From Planctomycetota bacterium (GTDB lineage: Bacteria; Planctomycetota; J058; JARGOJ01), in the NCBI GenBank assembly GCA_029210225.1, contig JARGOJ010000720.1, positions 1 to 5,026 of the forward strand: DNA of 5,026 nucleotides, written 5' to 3'. Position 1 is the stretch's first letter, and each line of letters starts with the position of its first letter. A program made the position numbers and the translations under genes. The notes beneath the pieces were generated by a model. It was given only the letters and a program-made list of their open reading frames with translations. It searched no databases and was not told where the DNA came from. This document shows, piece by piece, positions 1 through 5,026 of the stretch.

Positions 1-281
1 ACGTCCGTGAGGAAAAAGCTTCCAACGGTCGAAAATTGAGTCTTCTCTGGGAGTGGCGGCGGGGTTTGCTCGCCAGCGAGGTTGATTCGTAGCGGTTTCT
101 TGGCCTTCTCTGGCGCTTTGCTTCGGGCAAGCTGTTTGCCCCGTGGGTTCGCTTTGTACCCATCATCCAAGGCCGAGAGGCCCCAGATAACTAACGCTCC
201 CATGGGGAGGATACTGAGGACCATCGCGCTCAAGAGGCGCTTGTTGTTGTGTGGAGTCGTTGTTTGTTGGTCCAAAGCCAT
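1..281 (-). CDS. Partial membrane-anchored protein of unknown function (N-terminal 93 residues)
   Basis: An open minus-strand frame starts at the ATG complementary to 279-281 and stays open to the left edge, so the C-terminus is missing. The visible part has a polar Asn/Thr/Lys-containing N-terminus (residues 1-16). One hydrophobic segment follows at about residues 17-37 (LLSAMVLSILPMGALVIWGL), with Lys and Arg just before it. After that comes a Lys/Pro-rich linker (about 45-80, with SKAPEKAKK and PPPLPEK). This suggests a single-pass inner-membrane anchor with an extracytoplasmic C-terminal domain that is not visible. The upstream GAGAGA is only a weak ribosome-binding site, but no other upstream start is evident. 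The gene is divergent from the permease operon across 182 bp. Its layout (short N-terminus, one membrane helix, charged linker) resembles the DUF3299 protein at 1830-2690, so it may work in the same envelope system; that is inference. I do not recognise the family. Confidence 0.6.
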   Translation of the reverse strand, partial: MALDQQTTTPHNNKRLLSAMVLSILPMGALVIWGLSALDDGYKANPRGKQLARSKAPEKAKKPLRINLAGEQTPPPLPEKTQFSTVGSFFLTD

Positions 282-336
282 CGGTCTCTCTGAGTTTGAG
301 TGGGGGGAGCCAAATTCTTCAAAGTCTTCCGTTGAT

Positions 337-349
337 TGACTATGAGTCA
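337..349. promoter_or_regulatory. Inverted repeat, candidate operator in the divergent gap
   Basis: The sequence TGACT-ATG-AGTCA is a perfect 5-bp inverted repeat around a 3-bp centre. It lies about 55 bp upstream of the minus-strand start and about 115 bp upstream of the permease start. That position would suit a dimeric regulator controlling one or both divergent units. I cannot match it to a known operator class, and a repeat this short can occur by chance. Confidence 0.3.
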
Positions 350-451
350 CAGTTACCGATTTCACCGCTTTCTTTCAGAAATTGTGGGAAAATCCTATCT
401 CTTGTGAAATAGACATTCATAAGGGAAACTCGACGGCATCTAATGAATCAC

Positions 452-455
452 GAGG
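452..455 (+). promoter_or_regulatory. Shine-Dalgarno site deciding the permease start
   Basis: GAGG lies 8 nt before the ATG at 464. The in-frame ATG at 443 has no purine-rich site at a workable distance; the nearest (AGGGAA at 422) is about 15 nt away. This supports a start at 464. Confidence 0.55.
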
Positions 456-463
456 CGGGGCCC

Positions 464-1735
464 ATGAAGTTCGGCGGAATTTCAGGATTATTTCTCATGG
501 TGCAGCGAAGTTTGCGCCAACACGCTCTCTCGAGCATGATCACGGCGATGTCCATGGCTCTGGGGGTCGGCCTCGTCATGGCGGTGTTTGCGGTCAATGA
601 GCAAACTCGGAATGCGTTCACCGGCGGCAAGGTTGGCTTCGACGCGGTGCTTGGGGCTCGGGGTAGCAAGCTTCAACTCGTTTTGAACGCCGTCTTTCAC
701 CTGGAGACCTCTCCGGGAAACATTCCCTGGAAGCTTTATAAAGACATGAAGAAGCGCCCGGAAGTGGCGTTGGCGATTCCCTACGCGGTCGGTGACAACT
801 ACCGAGGTTATCGGGTCGTCGGCACCTCGGGGGAGCTCTTTACCAAGCTAGAGTTCGAGAAAGGAGAGACCTACCGTTTTCAAGAGGGAGGTCGTGTCTT
901 CGACCCCGATTATCGGGAGGCGGTTATTGGCAGCTTTGTCGCTCAGAAAACGGGCCTGGAAGTCGGTTCTAAGTTCAACCCGAGCCATGGGGTCTTTGAT
1001 AGCGAAGCCGCCGAAAAACACGGTGAATACGTTGTTGTTGGCGTTTTGGAGCCGACGAATTCTCCAGTTGATCGCGTGGTCTGGATCCCTATTGAGGGCG
1101 TCTTCCGAATGGGAGGGCATGTGCTGCGCGGGACAGGCCAGGTCTATGTCGCAGAGGACGATGAAGAGATTCCGGACGAACACAAAGAAGTCTCGGCGGT
1201 GATGGTGAAATTTCACAGTCCGGTGATGGGTCAGCTACTCGCGTTACAGATAAACAATCGGGGGAAGGTGGCCACGATGGCTTATCCCATCGCTGCGGAG
1301 ATGGCCGACCTCTTCAATAAAATTGGCTGGATACACAGCGTCCTGACCTTGGTGGCCTATCTCATCGTTGTTGTTGCGGCGGCCTCATTGCTTGCGGCGA
1401 TCTACAACACCATGAATGAAAGGCGCCGGGAGATGGCGATCATGCGGGCCCTTGGGGCTCGGCGCGTGACACTGTTCGGCGTGATCATTCTAGAGTCGGC
1501 GACAATCGCGAGCTTTGGCGCGATTCTTGGTTTCGTTGTTTACTACGTGATCCTGAGCATCGTGGCCGTTCTGATCCGCAATGAGACCGGAGTTGTCATT
1601 GATATAACGGCGTGGAACCCGAGCCTATTGACCGTTCCCCCAGGGGCGATCGTCGTGGGTGCTTTCGCAGGGTTGATCCCGGCGTTCAAAGCCTATAGGA
1701 CAGACGTCGCGGAAAACCTCGATCCTCTTTCTTAA
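464..1735 (+). CDS. ABC transporter permease, MacB/FtsX (LolC/E-like) family
   Basis: A 423-residue inner-membrane permease with the four-helix layout of the MacB/FtsX family. Helix 1 is at about residues 24-44 (SSMITAMSMALGVGLVMAVF), followed by a MacB_PCD-type periplasmic domain at about 45-289. Helix 2 (about 292-314), helix 3 (about 346-371) and helix 4 (about 392-408) then follow. After helix 2 comes the conserved cytoplasmic stretch NERRREMAIMRALGARR (about 318-334), which in this family contacts the ATPase. The end, GLIPAFKAYRTDVAENL, is the usual family signature. Early periplasmic wording (GARGSKLQLVLNAVFHL) fits a subfamily I recall from Planctomycetota and some Gammaproteobacteria; that recall is unchecked. 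An in-frame ATG at 443 would add seven residues, but 464 has the better ribosome-binding site. The DUF3299 gene follows after 94 bp with no evident terminator, so the two are probably co-transcribed. The required ATPase is not encoded here. The substrate is unknown; lipoproteins, metals or small amphiphiles are possible by family analogy. Confidence 0.9.
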   Translation: MKFGGISGLFLMVQRSLRQHALSSMITAMSMALGVGLVMAVFAVNEQTRNAFTGGKVGFDAVLGARGSKLQLVLNAVFHLETSPGNIPWKLYKDMKKRPEVALAIPYAVGDNYRGYRVVGTSGELFTKLEFEKGETYRFQEGGRVFDPDYREAVIGSFVAQKTGLEVGSKFNPSHGVFDSEAAEKHGEYVVVGVLEPTNSPVDRVVWIPIEGVFRMGGHVLRGTGQVYVAEDDEEIPDEHKEVSAVMVKFHSPVMGQLLALQINNRGKVATMAYPIAAEMADLFNKIGWIHSVLTLVAYLIVVVAAASLLAAIYNTMNERRREMAIMRALGARRVTLFGVIILESATIASFGAILGFVVYYVILSIVAVLIRNETGVVIDITAWNPSLLTVPPGAIVVGAFAGLIPAFKAYRTDVAENLDPLS

Positions 1736-1814
1736 AAGAATCGAAAAATGGCGCAGATCCTGAGATAATCGCGTTGTATTGAAGAGCCACCGACGCCGTA
1801 CAGCGGCTTTCCTT

Positions 1815-1820
1815 GGAGGA
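1815..1820 (+). promoter_or_regulatory. Strong Shine-Dalgarno site deciding the DUF3299 gene start
   Basis: GGAGGA lies 9 nt before the ATG at 1830, separated by a C-rich spacer. The frame is open further upstream to a TTG at 1779, but that codon has no such site. Starting at 1830 also leaves a normal short N-terminus before the membrane helix. Confidence 0.7.
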
Positions 1821-1829
1821 CCCCCCCGG

Positions 1830-2690
1830 ATGAGTGAAGATAAAGATGTCAAAGCGGATTCTGGGCTCGCGACTGGGTTCATCATAGCCGCGTTCTTCAT
1901 TTGCATGGGGCTCGTCGCAGCCTATGAACTTAAGCTCTTTGACCCCTCTACGAAGAGCGTCACACTCGCTCCCAAAGGCGCGCCCATTCGTGGCGACATC
2001 GCCAAAAAAAGCGAGAGGAAGCCCGTTTCTAACAACGGGAAGAAATCCCCGAACTCTTCCACTCAGAAGCCCGATCAAAATCCCCCAGATGATCCCGCCG
2101 CCTTCGAATTACCCCAAAAGAAAGCCCTCCTCGCCGCCGACAAAAAACGAGACGAAGAGCGTCGAGGGAAGCGAGATTTACAGATCAAAAAAGCGGGGGC
2201 AAAGCTCGACGTGAAGAAAGCGCTCGCGACCAAAAATACCCGCGCTGATCTTGGATTCAAAACTGGTGAACGCTTGAAAAATGGGGCTGTTGCGCTCGGC
2301 TTCGATGTCTTAGGCGACTACAACTACGTCACCCAACCGCCGGATATTCCCAAGGATAAACTGCCTCGACAAATTCCCGACGCAGTGACGAACTTCGACG
2401 GCAAGCGTGTGCAGGTGCGTGGCTTTATGCTCCCGATCAAGGTCGCTGAAGATGGCCACGTCGAGCAGTTCTTTCTCTTTCGAGATCTGGCGAGCTGTTG
2501 TTTTGGCGGCTACCCAAAAATGAACGAGTGGGTTTACATCAATGTTCCAAAGACAATGAAGGTCAATATGGTGGCCTATGCGCCCATCGCAGTGACCGGG
2601 ATCATCTCCATAGGTGAAAAGGTGGAGTTCGGCCGAGTCACCAGTATTTACCGCTTAGAAGCCGATGAGTTCTCTAAGATCAAACCATGA
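1830..2690 (+). CDS. Membrane-anchored DUF3299-domain protein
   Basis: A 286-residue protein. A short charged N-terminus (1-12) is followed by one membrane helix at about 13-32 (LATGFIIAAFFICMGLVAAY). A long Lys/Pro/Asp-rich, probably disordered linker of over 100 residues spans about 40-155. A compact C-terminal domain spans about 156-280. In that domain, LGDYNYVTQPPDIPKDKLP leads into FDGKRVQVRGFMLPI, then FFLFRDLASCCFGGYPKMNEWV with adjacent Cys223 and Cys224, then a closing strand-rich part (VTGIISIGEKVEFGRVTSIYRLEA). This pattern matches my knowledge of the DUF3299 family, whose biochemical role is undefined. The cysteine pair could bind a metal or take part in redox chemistry (inference). 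The domain most likely faces the periplasm. The gene lies 94 bp behind the permease and probably belongs to its operon. As I recall, DUF3299 genes often sit beside MacB-like ABC transporters, including zinc-related ones; a role in metal handling is therefore possible but unproven. Confidence 0.82.
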   Translation: MSEDKDVKADSGLATGFIIAAFFICMGLVAAYELKLFDPSTKSVTLAPKGAPIRGDIAKKSERKPVSNNGKKSPNSSTQKPDQNPPDDPAAFELPQKKALLAADKKRDEERRGKRDLQIKKAGAKLDVKKALATKNTRADLGFKTGERLKNGAVALGFDVLGDYNYVTQPPDIPKDKLPRQIPDAVTNFDGKRVQVRGFMLPIKVAEDGHVEQFFLFRDLASCCFGGYPKMNEWVYINVPKTMKVNMVAYAPIAVTGIISIGEKVEFGRVTSIYRLEADEFSKIKP

Positions 2691-2949
2691 ATTTTGGCAG
2701 AAACAGTCGGTCGGCAAACAAAACAGAGAGCCCGGTGGACTCTTAGAACATTTGAGCGGCATCCATTCGGACATAACTCTGTCTGTTCTTTATGAAATAT
2801 TCCATTCAATTCATTCAATCCGTGCTATTTGTTAGGCACTTTCACGCACTGCGGCTTTCGTCTCTTTGTGTTTTAGCGTTGAATCCGGATAATATTTTGG
2901 GATTCGTACACTCGTTATTGCTACATTTTGATCTGCTGGGCCTATCGCG
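2691..2949. other. Intergenic region between the permease operon and the Xre-family gene
   Basis: This 259-bp gap is A/T-richer than the genes around it. A weak hairpin could form at 2726-2744 (arms around GAGCCC and GGACTC, one mismatch, three-base loop), but no T-run follows, so I do not call it a terminator. Two near-identical 9-mers, CATTCAATT and CATTCAATC, lie back to back at 2803-2820. A -10-like GATAAT is at 2888-2893 without a convincing -35 partner. A doubtful small ORF at 2792-2953 fills the second half and is listed separately. Confidence 0.4.
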
Positions 2950-2953
2950 ATGA
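2792..2953 (+). CDS. Doubtful small ORF overlapping the start of the Xre-family gene
   Basis: A 53-codon frame runs from the ATG at 2792 to a TGA at 2951-2953. The stop overlaps the ATG at 2950 of the next gene in the classic ATGA arrangement, which often marks translational coupling. The peptide would be Leu-rich, with Ser and His, and moderately hydrophobic (for example SVLFVRHF, SSLCVLAL and GFVHSLLLHFDLLGL); it has no motif I recognise. No Shine-Dalgarno site precedes the ATG, and its TTA, CTA and TTG codons look unlike those of the neighbouring genes. In its favour, the downstream gene also lacks a clear ribosome-binding site, which coupling would explain. A chance open frame is at least as likely. 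Confidence 0.22.
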   Translation: MKYSIQFIQSVLFVRHFHALRLSSLCVLALNPDNILGFVHSLLLHFDLLGLSR

Positions 2954-4227
2954 CCTTCTTTCCGAGTTTAGGTGAAACCCACCTGCCAACATCTCAACTG
3001 CAACAACTCTTTGACGCGACAAATGTCCGCGTCTCAGCTCTCCAGGAAATAGGATTACAGCGGGAAGCCGAGCGTCTCCTCCAAAATATGTTTTTGGAGA
3101 CGTGGACTTGTCAGACCCATAAGAAGCTACCTGAGGCTCGACAAGCGTTCTTCTCCCGCAATAAACCGCACCGCCTTTGCCTGCGCACTGAAACTGAGAA
3201 CAGTGTTCGTCTCGCACACTACCTGCAAAGGGGCTTAGACAAAGATGGAAGCGATTGGCAACTCGCTCAAATTTCACTGAGCCAAGGTCGAGTAAGGAAC
3301 ACCTCCGATGCCATCCGTGACGCAAGTCGAGAGCTTCGAGGGCAATTTGTTGAGTTGATGACTTCAAACCCCTGGCGAGAGATGATTCGCGACTTTTATT
3401 GGAGCTTTCAGCCACTCAATAACGCCGTGGGGCTGACAATCAACCTTCAAATATGGGTCCGGCATCGAGCGATGGTCTCCAAGAAAGACCCTGACTTGGC
3501 GAGTGTTCTCAGGCGAGAAGTCCAGCTTCACGACCTCGCTGCTTTGAAGTGCTACTCCGACTCTGAGGACCTCTGGCAGGACTTTCAGAACAGTCCTCGC
3601 TGGGGCTCAGGTTGGGGAGGTTTCTTCGACGCCAAGACCTTCGCGAATTGGTCTCATGCATTCACAGGAAGAAAGCGTTTTCATTTAGAGGGTGGGGAGG
3701 TGCGAGGAGACATGTTGCGTTCGGCGCGGACTGAACCTGAGCTGATGCCGACTTGCCCGAAGTGTTCAAAGCGAATGTTGCTGGTCAACAAGATGGTCTC
3801 TGTGGAATCTTTCCTCGAAGAGTCTTCGGACGAATATCAGGTCAACTTCCTAGTGTCCGAATCAACGGCACCGAAGGCTAAGCCTAAGAGCGCCAAGGTG
3901 TCGGCGCCGATTCCGGAGGAGCTGACGGACTCCGCGAAGCGGCAGTTGTGTCAGGCCTTTGGTGCTCGCCTAGAAAGCGCTCGGGCGGCGTGTGGATATA
4001 CTCGTGCCCATGTGGCCCAAGTCGTGGGGGCGAGCATTGCTGCCTATCAATCTTGGGAGCGAGGCCTCAACTACCCGAGAGTGGACTCCTTGATTCGCCT
4101 CTGCCGGATGCTCAATGTGACGAGTGATTTTCTTCTCTTCGGCATGAAGGGAGATCAGAAGGCTGTCGGGCTCATCGATCAGCTCCAAGATAAGATCCGC
4201 CGCTTGCGCGGAATTCTTAACGAATAA
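2950..4227 (+). CDS. Large Xre-type helix-turn-helix protein with an unrecognised N-terminal region
   Basis: A 425-residue protein, far longer than ordinary Xre-type regulators of about 70-200 residues. Residues 1-265 match no family I know. They contain an N-terminal helical stretch, a possible metal-ligand pair Cys54/His57, and a Trp-rich middle (NPWREMIRDFYWSF at about 140-153; Trp209, 218, 222 and 234 in the run LWQDF...RWGSGWGGFF). A single CPKC knuckle (Cys269, Cys272) follows, then a Lys/Ala/Pro linker (about 305-325). The helix-turn-helix of the HTH_3/Xre family spans about 337-398: FGARLESARAACGYTRAHVA, then VGASIAAYQSWERGLNYPRVDSLIRLCRMLNVTSDFLLFG. A charged, possibly coiled-coil tail closes the protein (404-425). 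The HTH is well formed, so sequence-specific DNA binding is likely; the N-terminal role is unknown. The ATG at 2950 is preceded by an in-frame TGA at 2929-2931 and no other start, so this is the only upstream start, although it lacks a clear ribosome-binding site. The gene converges on the sigma-like gene. Confidence 0.85.
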   Translation: MTFFPSLGETHLPTSQLQQLFDATNVRVSALQEIGLQREAERLLQNMFLETWTCQTHKKLPEARQAFFSRNKPHRLCLRTETENSVRLAHYLQRGLDKDGSDWQLAQISLSQGRVRNTSDAIRDASRELRGQFVELMTSNPWREMIRDFYWSFQPLNNAVGLTINLQIWVRHRAMVSKKDPDLASVLRREVQLHDLAALKCYSDSEDLWQDFQNSPRWGSGWGGFFDAKTFANWSHAFTGRKRFHLEGGEVRGDMLRSARTEPELMPTCPKCSKRMLLVNKMVSVESFLEESSDEYQVNFLVSESTAPKAKPKSAKVSAPIPEELTDSAKRQLCQAFGARLESARAACGYTRAHVAQVVGASIAAYQSWERGLNYPRVDSLIRLCRMLNVTSDFLLFGMKGDQKAVGLIDQLQDKIRRLRGILNE

Positions 4228-4304
4228 CTCCAATCCGAATCCAATTCCAACCCGAATCCAATTCCAACCCGAATCCAATTCCAACCCGAATCCAATTCCA
4301 ATCC
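4226..4304. repeat. 17-bp tandem repeat array, about 4.6 copies
   Basis: Four head-to-tail copies of GAATCCAATTCCAACCC lie at 4237-4253, 4254-4270, 4271-4287 and 4288-4304. The first three are identical; the last ends AATCC instead of AACCC. A partial copy (4226-4236, ending CCAATCC) precedes them and includes the last two bases of the upstream gene's stop codon. The array fills nearly all of the 83-bp gap between two convergent genes and ends 7 bp before the sigma-like gene's stop. There are no spacers and no stable inverted repeat within the unit, so it is neither a CRISPR array nor an obvious hairpin terminator. It has the form of a minisatellite, so copy number may vary between strains. 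Confidence 0.95.
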
Positions 4305-4310
4305 ATGAAG

Positions 4311-4982
4311 TCAACTTTGTGGGAATCGGGCTTTGGCGAGGAGAATGGACGTTGTCTGTCGCGCTGCGTCCCGCTCTAGCTTTTGAAAGCTGGGGGCTTT
4401 CGGCATGTCTGCGACTCTCGTTTTGTTCTTCAACTCTTCTATCGCCGCCAGAGCAGCTTGCTCTGCCTCGGCGCTTTCCTCTGTGAGATTCAGCCTCTTG
4501 CTTAGTCGCTCCGCCACTTCTTGAAAGGAAGCGTTGAGTTGGCTCCGCATTTGTCCTGGAGGACACGCGAAGCCCTTTGCCAGTCTCATAGGGTCGCGTC
4601 CAAAGAGGGTGTGAAGCCCAAAGGCGTGAGCTGCTGCTCCTGGGAGAGACAGGAGCAAGCCTTTGTTTGCTTTCAAGGGTCCATTTTCATGGCGTTGTCG
4701 GTGCAAGGCTTTTCCAAGTTGACTGTGTAGAACTCGGTTGATAATGGCGTTGAACCAGGGCTGAAACGGTGTTTTTTGGGTGTATCGGTACGAGTCGCGG
4801 AGCACTGCGACAAAGACTTTCTTCACTGCTTGGTGGGCGAGACCGGAGTCGTCGAGTATGAAGAAGCAGAGTTGAAATAGATGCTTATGGTGGCGGTCGA
4901 CGAAGGATGTAAATGCGTCTTGCGACCCGTCCCTAGAGAAAGCCAGAATGTCCTTCTGATCGTCTAGTTCTGCGTTTATCAT
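4311..4982 (-). CDS. Divergent ECF sigma-70-like protein with C-terminal extension
   Basis: A 223-residue protein with the layout of an ECF RNA polymerase sigma factor. Region 2 is at about 23-91: AFTSFVDRHHKHLFQLCFFIL, then QAVKKVFVAVLRD, then PFQPWFNAIINRVLHSQLGK, which corresponds to the -10 recognition helix. A short linker leads to a recognisable region 4 at about 110-164, where LFGRDPMRLAKGFACPPGQMRSQLNASFQEVAERL aligns in form with the usual region 4 helix-turn-helix. A charged extension of about 60 residues follows (165-223). The acidic residues normal in region 2.2 (DAED and QE before VF) are replaced here by AHQA and KK. It may therefore be a degenerate sigma factor or have changed its polymerase contacts. 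No anti-sigma gene is visible. The ATG has only a weak ribosome-binding site, and the frame stays open upstream to the window edge, so the true start could lie outside. It converges on the Xre-family gene. Confidence 0.75.
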   Translation of the reverse strand: MINAELDDQKDILAFSRDGSQDAFTSFVDRHHKHLFQLCFFILDDSGLAHQAVKKVFVAVLRDSYRYTQKTPFQPWFNAIINRVLHSQLGKALHRQRHENGPLKANKGLLLSLPGAAAHAFGLHTLFGRDPMRLAKGFACPPGQMRSQLNASFQEVAERLSKRLNLTEESAEAEQAALAAIEELKNKTRVADMPKAPSFQKLERDAARQTTSILLAKARFPQS

Positions 4983-5026
4983 TGATATTCGTCGCGACTT
5001 TTTCGGGCTCTGAGAGCGAGAACCGT
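4983..5026. other. Upstream edge of the sigma-like gene
   Basis: These 44 bases precede the sigma-like gene. Read on the minus strand they contain no stop and no start codon in its frame. A short inverted repeat, GCTCT-G-AGAGC, lies at 5007-5017. Too little is visible to call a promoter. Confidence 0.3.

Larger units (their letters stand above)
282..463. other. Divergent intergenic region
   Basis: This 182-bp gap separates the start of the minus-strand membrane protein from the start of the permease, so it must hold the promoters for both directions. It is more A/T-rich than the flanking genes. I see a perfect inverted repeat at 337-349, listed separately, and a smaller one (TTTC-A-GAAA) at 373-381. 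A possible but poor sigma-70-like pair towards the permease is TTGTGG at 382-387 and TGAAAT at 405-410 with 17-bp spacing. Each hexamer matches its consensus at only about four positions, so I do not list it as a promoter. No convincing gene lies here. Confidence 0.5.

Noticed and set aside
82..339. Plus-strand 85-codon frame at the left edge
   Set aside because: It runs antisense to the minus-strand frame starting at 281, which has a membrane helix and a natural linker. The plus-strand peptide has no coherent features.
443..463. ATG at 443 as the permease start
   Set aside because: No ribosome-binding site lies at a usable distance, whereas the ATG at 464 has GAGG 8 nt upstream.
848..1216. 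Minus-strand 122-codon frame inside the permease gene
   Set aside because: It is a shadow of the permease coding sequence, with no recognisable domain and no ribosome-binding logic.
1779..1829. TTG at 1779 as the DUF3299 gene start
   Set aside because: GGAGGA at 1815-1820 points clearly to the ATG at 1830, and the extra 17 residues are basic with no family-like features.
1686..2078. Minus-strand 130-codon frame across the permease end and DUF3299 gene start
   Set aside because: It is antisense to two well-supported genes, and the peptide lacks any family resemblance.
2726..2744. Intrinsic terminator after the DUF3299 gene
   Set aside because: The hairpin has a mismatch and a three-base loop, and no T-run follows it.
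2803..2893. Sequence similarity between the gap upstream of the Xre-family gene and the 17-bp repeat (CAATCCG and GAATCC words)
   Set aside because: Only 6-7 bp words are shared, which is expected by chance in this composition.
2942..3415. Minus-strand 157-codon frame opposite the Xre-family gene
   Set aside because: The plus-strand frame spans 425 codons and ends in a clear HTH domain; the antisense peptide shows no domain.
4226..4304. CRISPR array
   Set aside because: The 17-bp units are directly adjacent with no unique spacers, and no cas gene is present.
3970..4566. Minus-strand 198-codon frame across the repeat array
   Set aside because: It overlaps both the HTH coding region and the sigma-like gene. 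Its Gly/Trp/Ile-rich repeat segment is just the translated 17-bp repeat.

Overview
The window carries five genes I consider real, one doubtful small ORF and one short tandem-repeat array. There are no rRNA, tRNA, CRISPR or insertion-sequence features. GC content looks moderate (roughly half, by eye). The permease has the wording of a MacB/FtsX-type subfamily that I associate with Planctomycetota and some Gammaproteobacteria. Together with weak Shine-Dalgarno sites at several genes and a divergent ECF-like sigma factor, this makes a Planctomycetota-like or other deep-branching Gram-negative host plausible but unproven.

Left part (1-2690): a minus-strand gene starts at 281 and runs off the left edge. 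It encodes a single-pass membrane-anchored protein whose main domain lies outside the window. Across a 182-bp divergent gap, which holds a small perfect inverted repeat, a probable two-gene plus-strand operon begins. Its first gene (464-1735) is a MacB/FtsX-type ABC transporter permease of 423 residues. Its second gene (1830-2690) is a 286-residue anchored protein with a Lys/Pro-rich linker and a C-terminal DUF3299-type domain containing a Cys-Cys-Phe-Gly motif. Permease and DUF3299 protein probably act together at the inner membrane and periplasm, perhaps in metal or lipoprotein-type transport. The ATPase such a permease needs is not encoded here.

Right part (2691-5026): after a 259-bp gap that contains a doubtful 53-codon ORF, a plus-strand gene (2950-4227) encodes an unusual 425-residue protein. 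It has a long unrecognised Trp-rich N-terminal region, a CPKC knuckle and an Xre-type helix-turn-helix near the C-terminus. It converges on a minus-strand gene (4982-4311) for a divergent ECF sigma-70-like protein with an altered region 2 and a C-terminal extension. The 83-bp gap between the two stop codons is almost entirely a 17-bp tandem repeat of about 4.6 copies.

The items most worth a second look are the Xre fusion protein, the degenerate sigma factor, the repeat array between them, the ATPase-less permease/DUF3299 pair, and the ATGA-overlapping small ORF.
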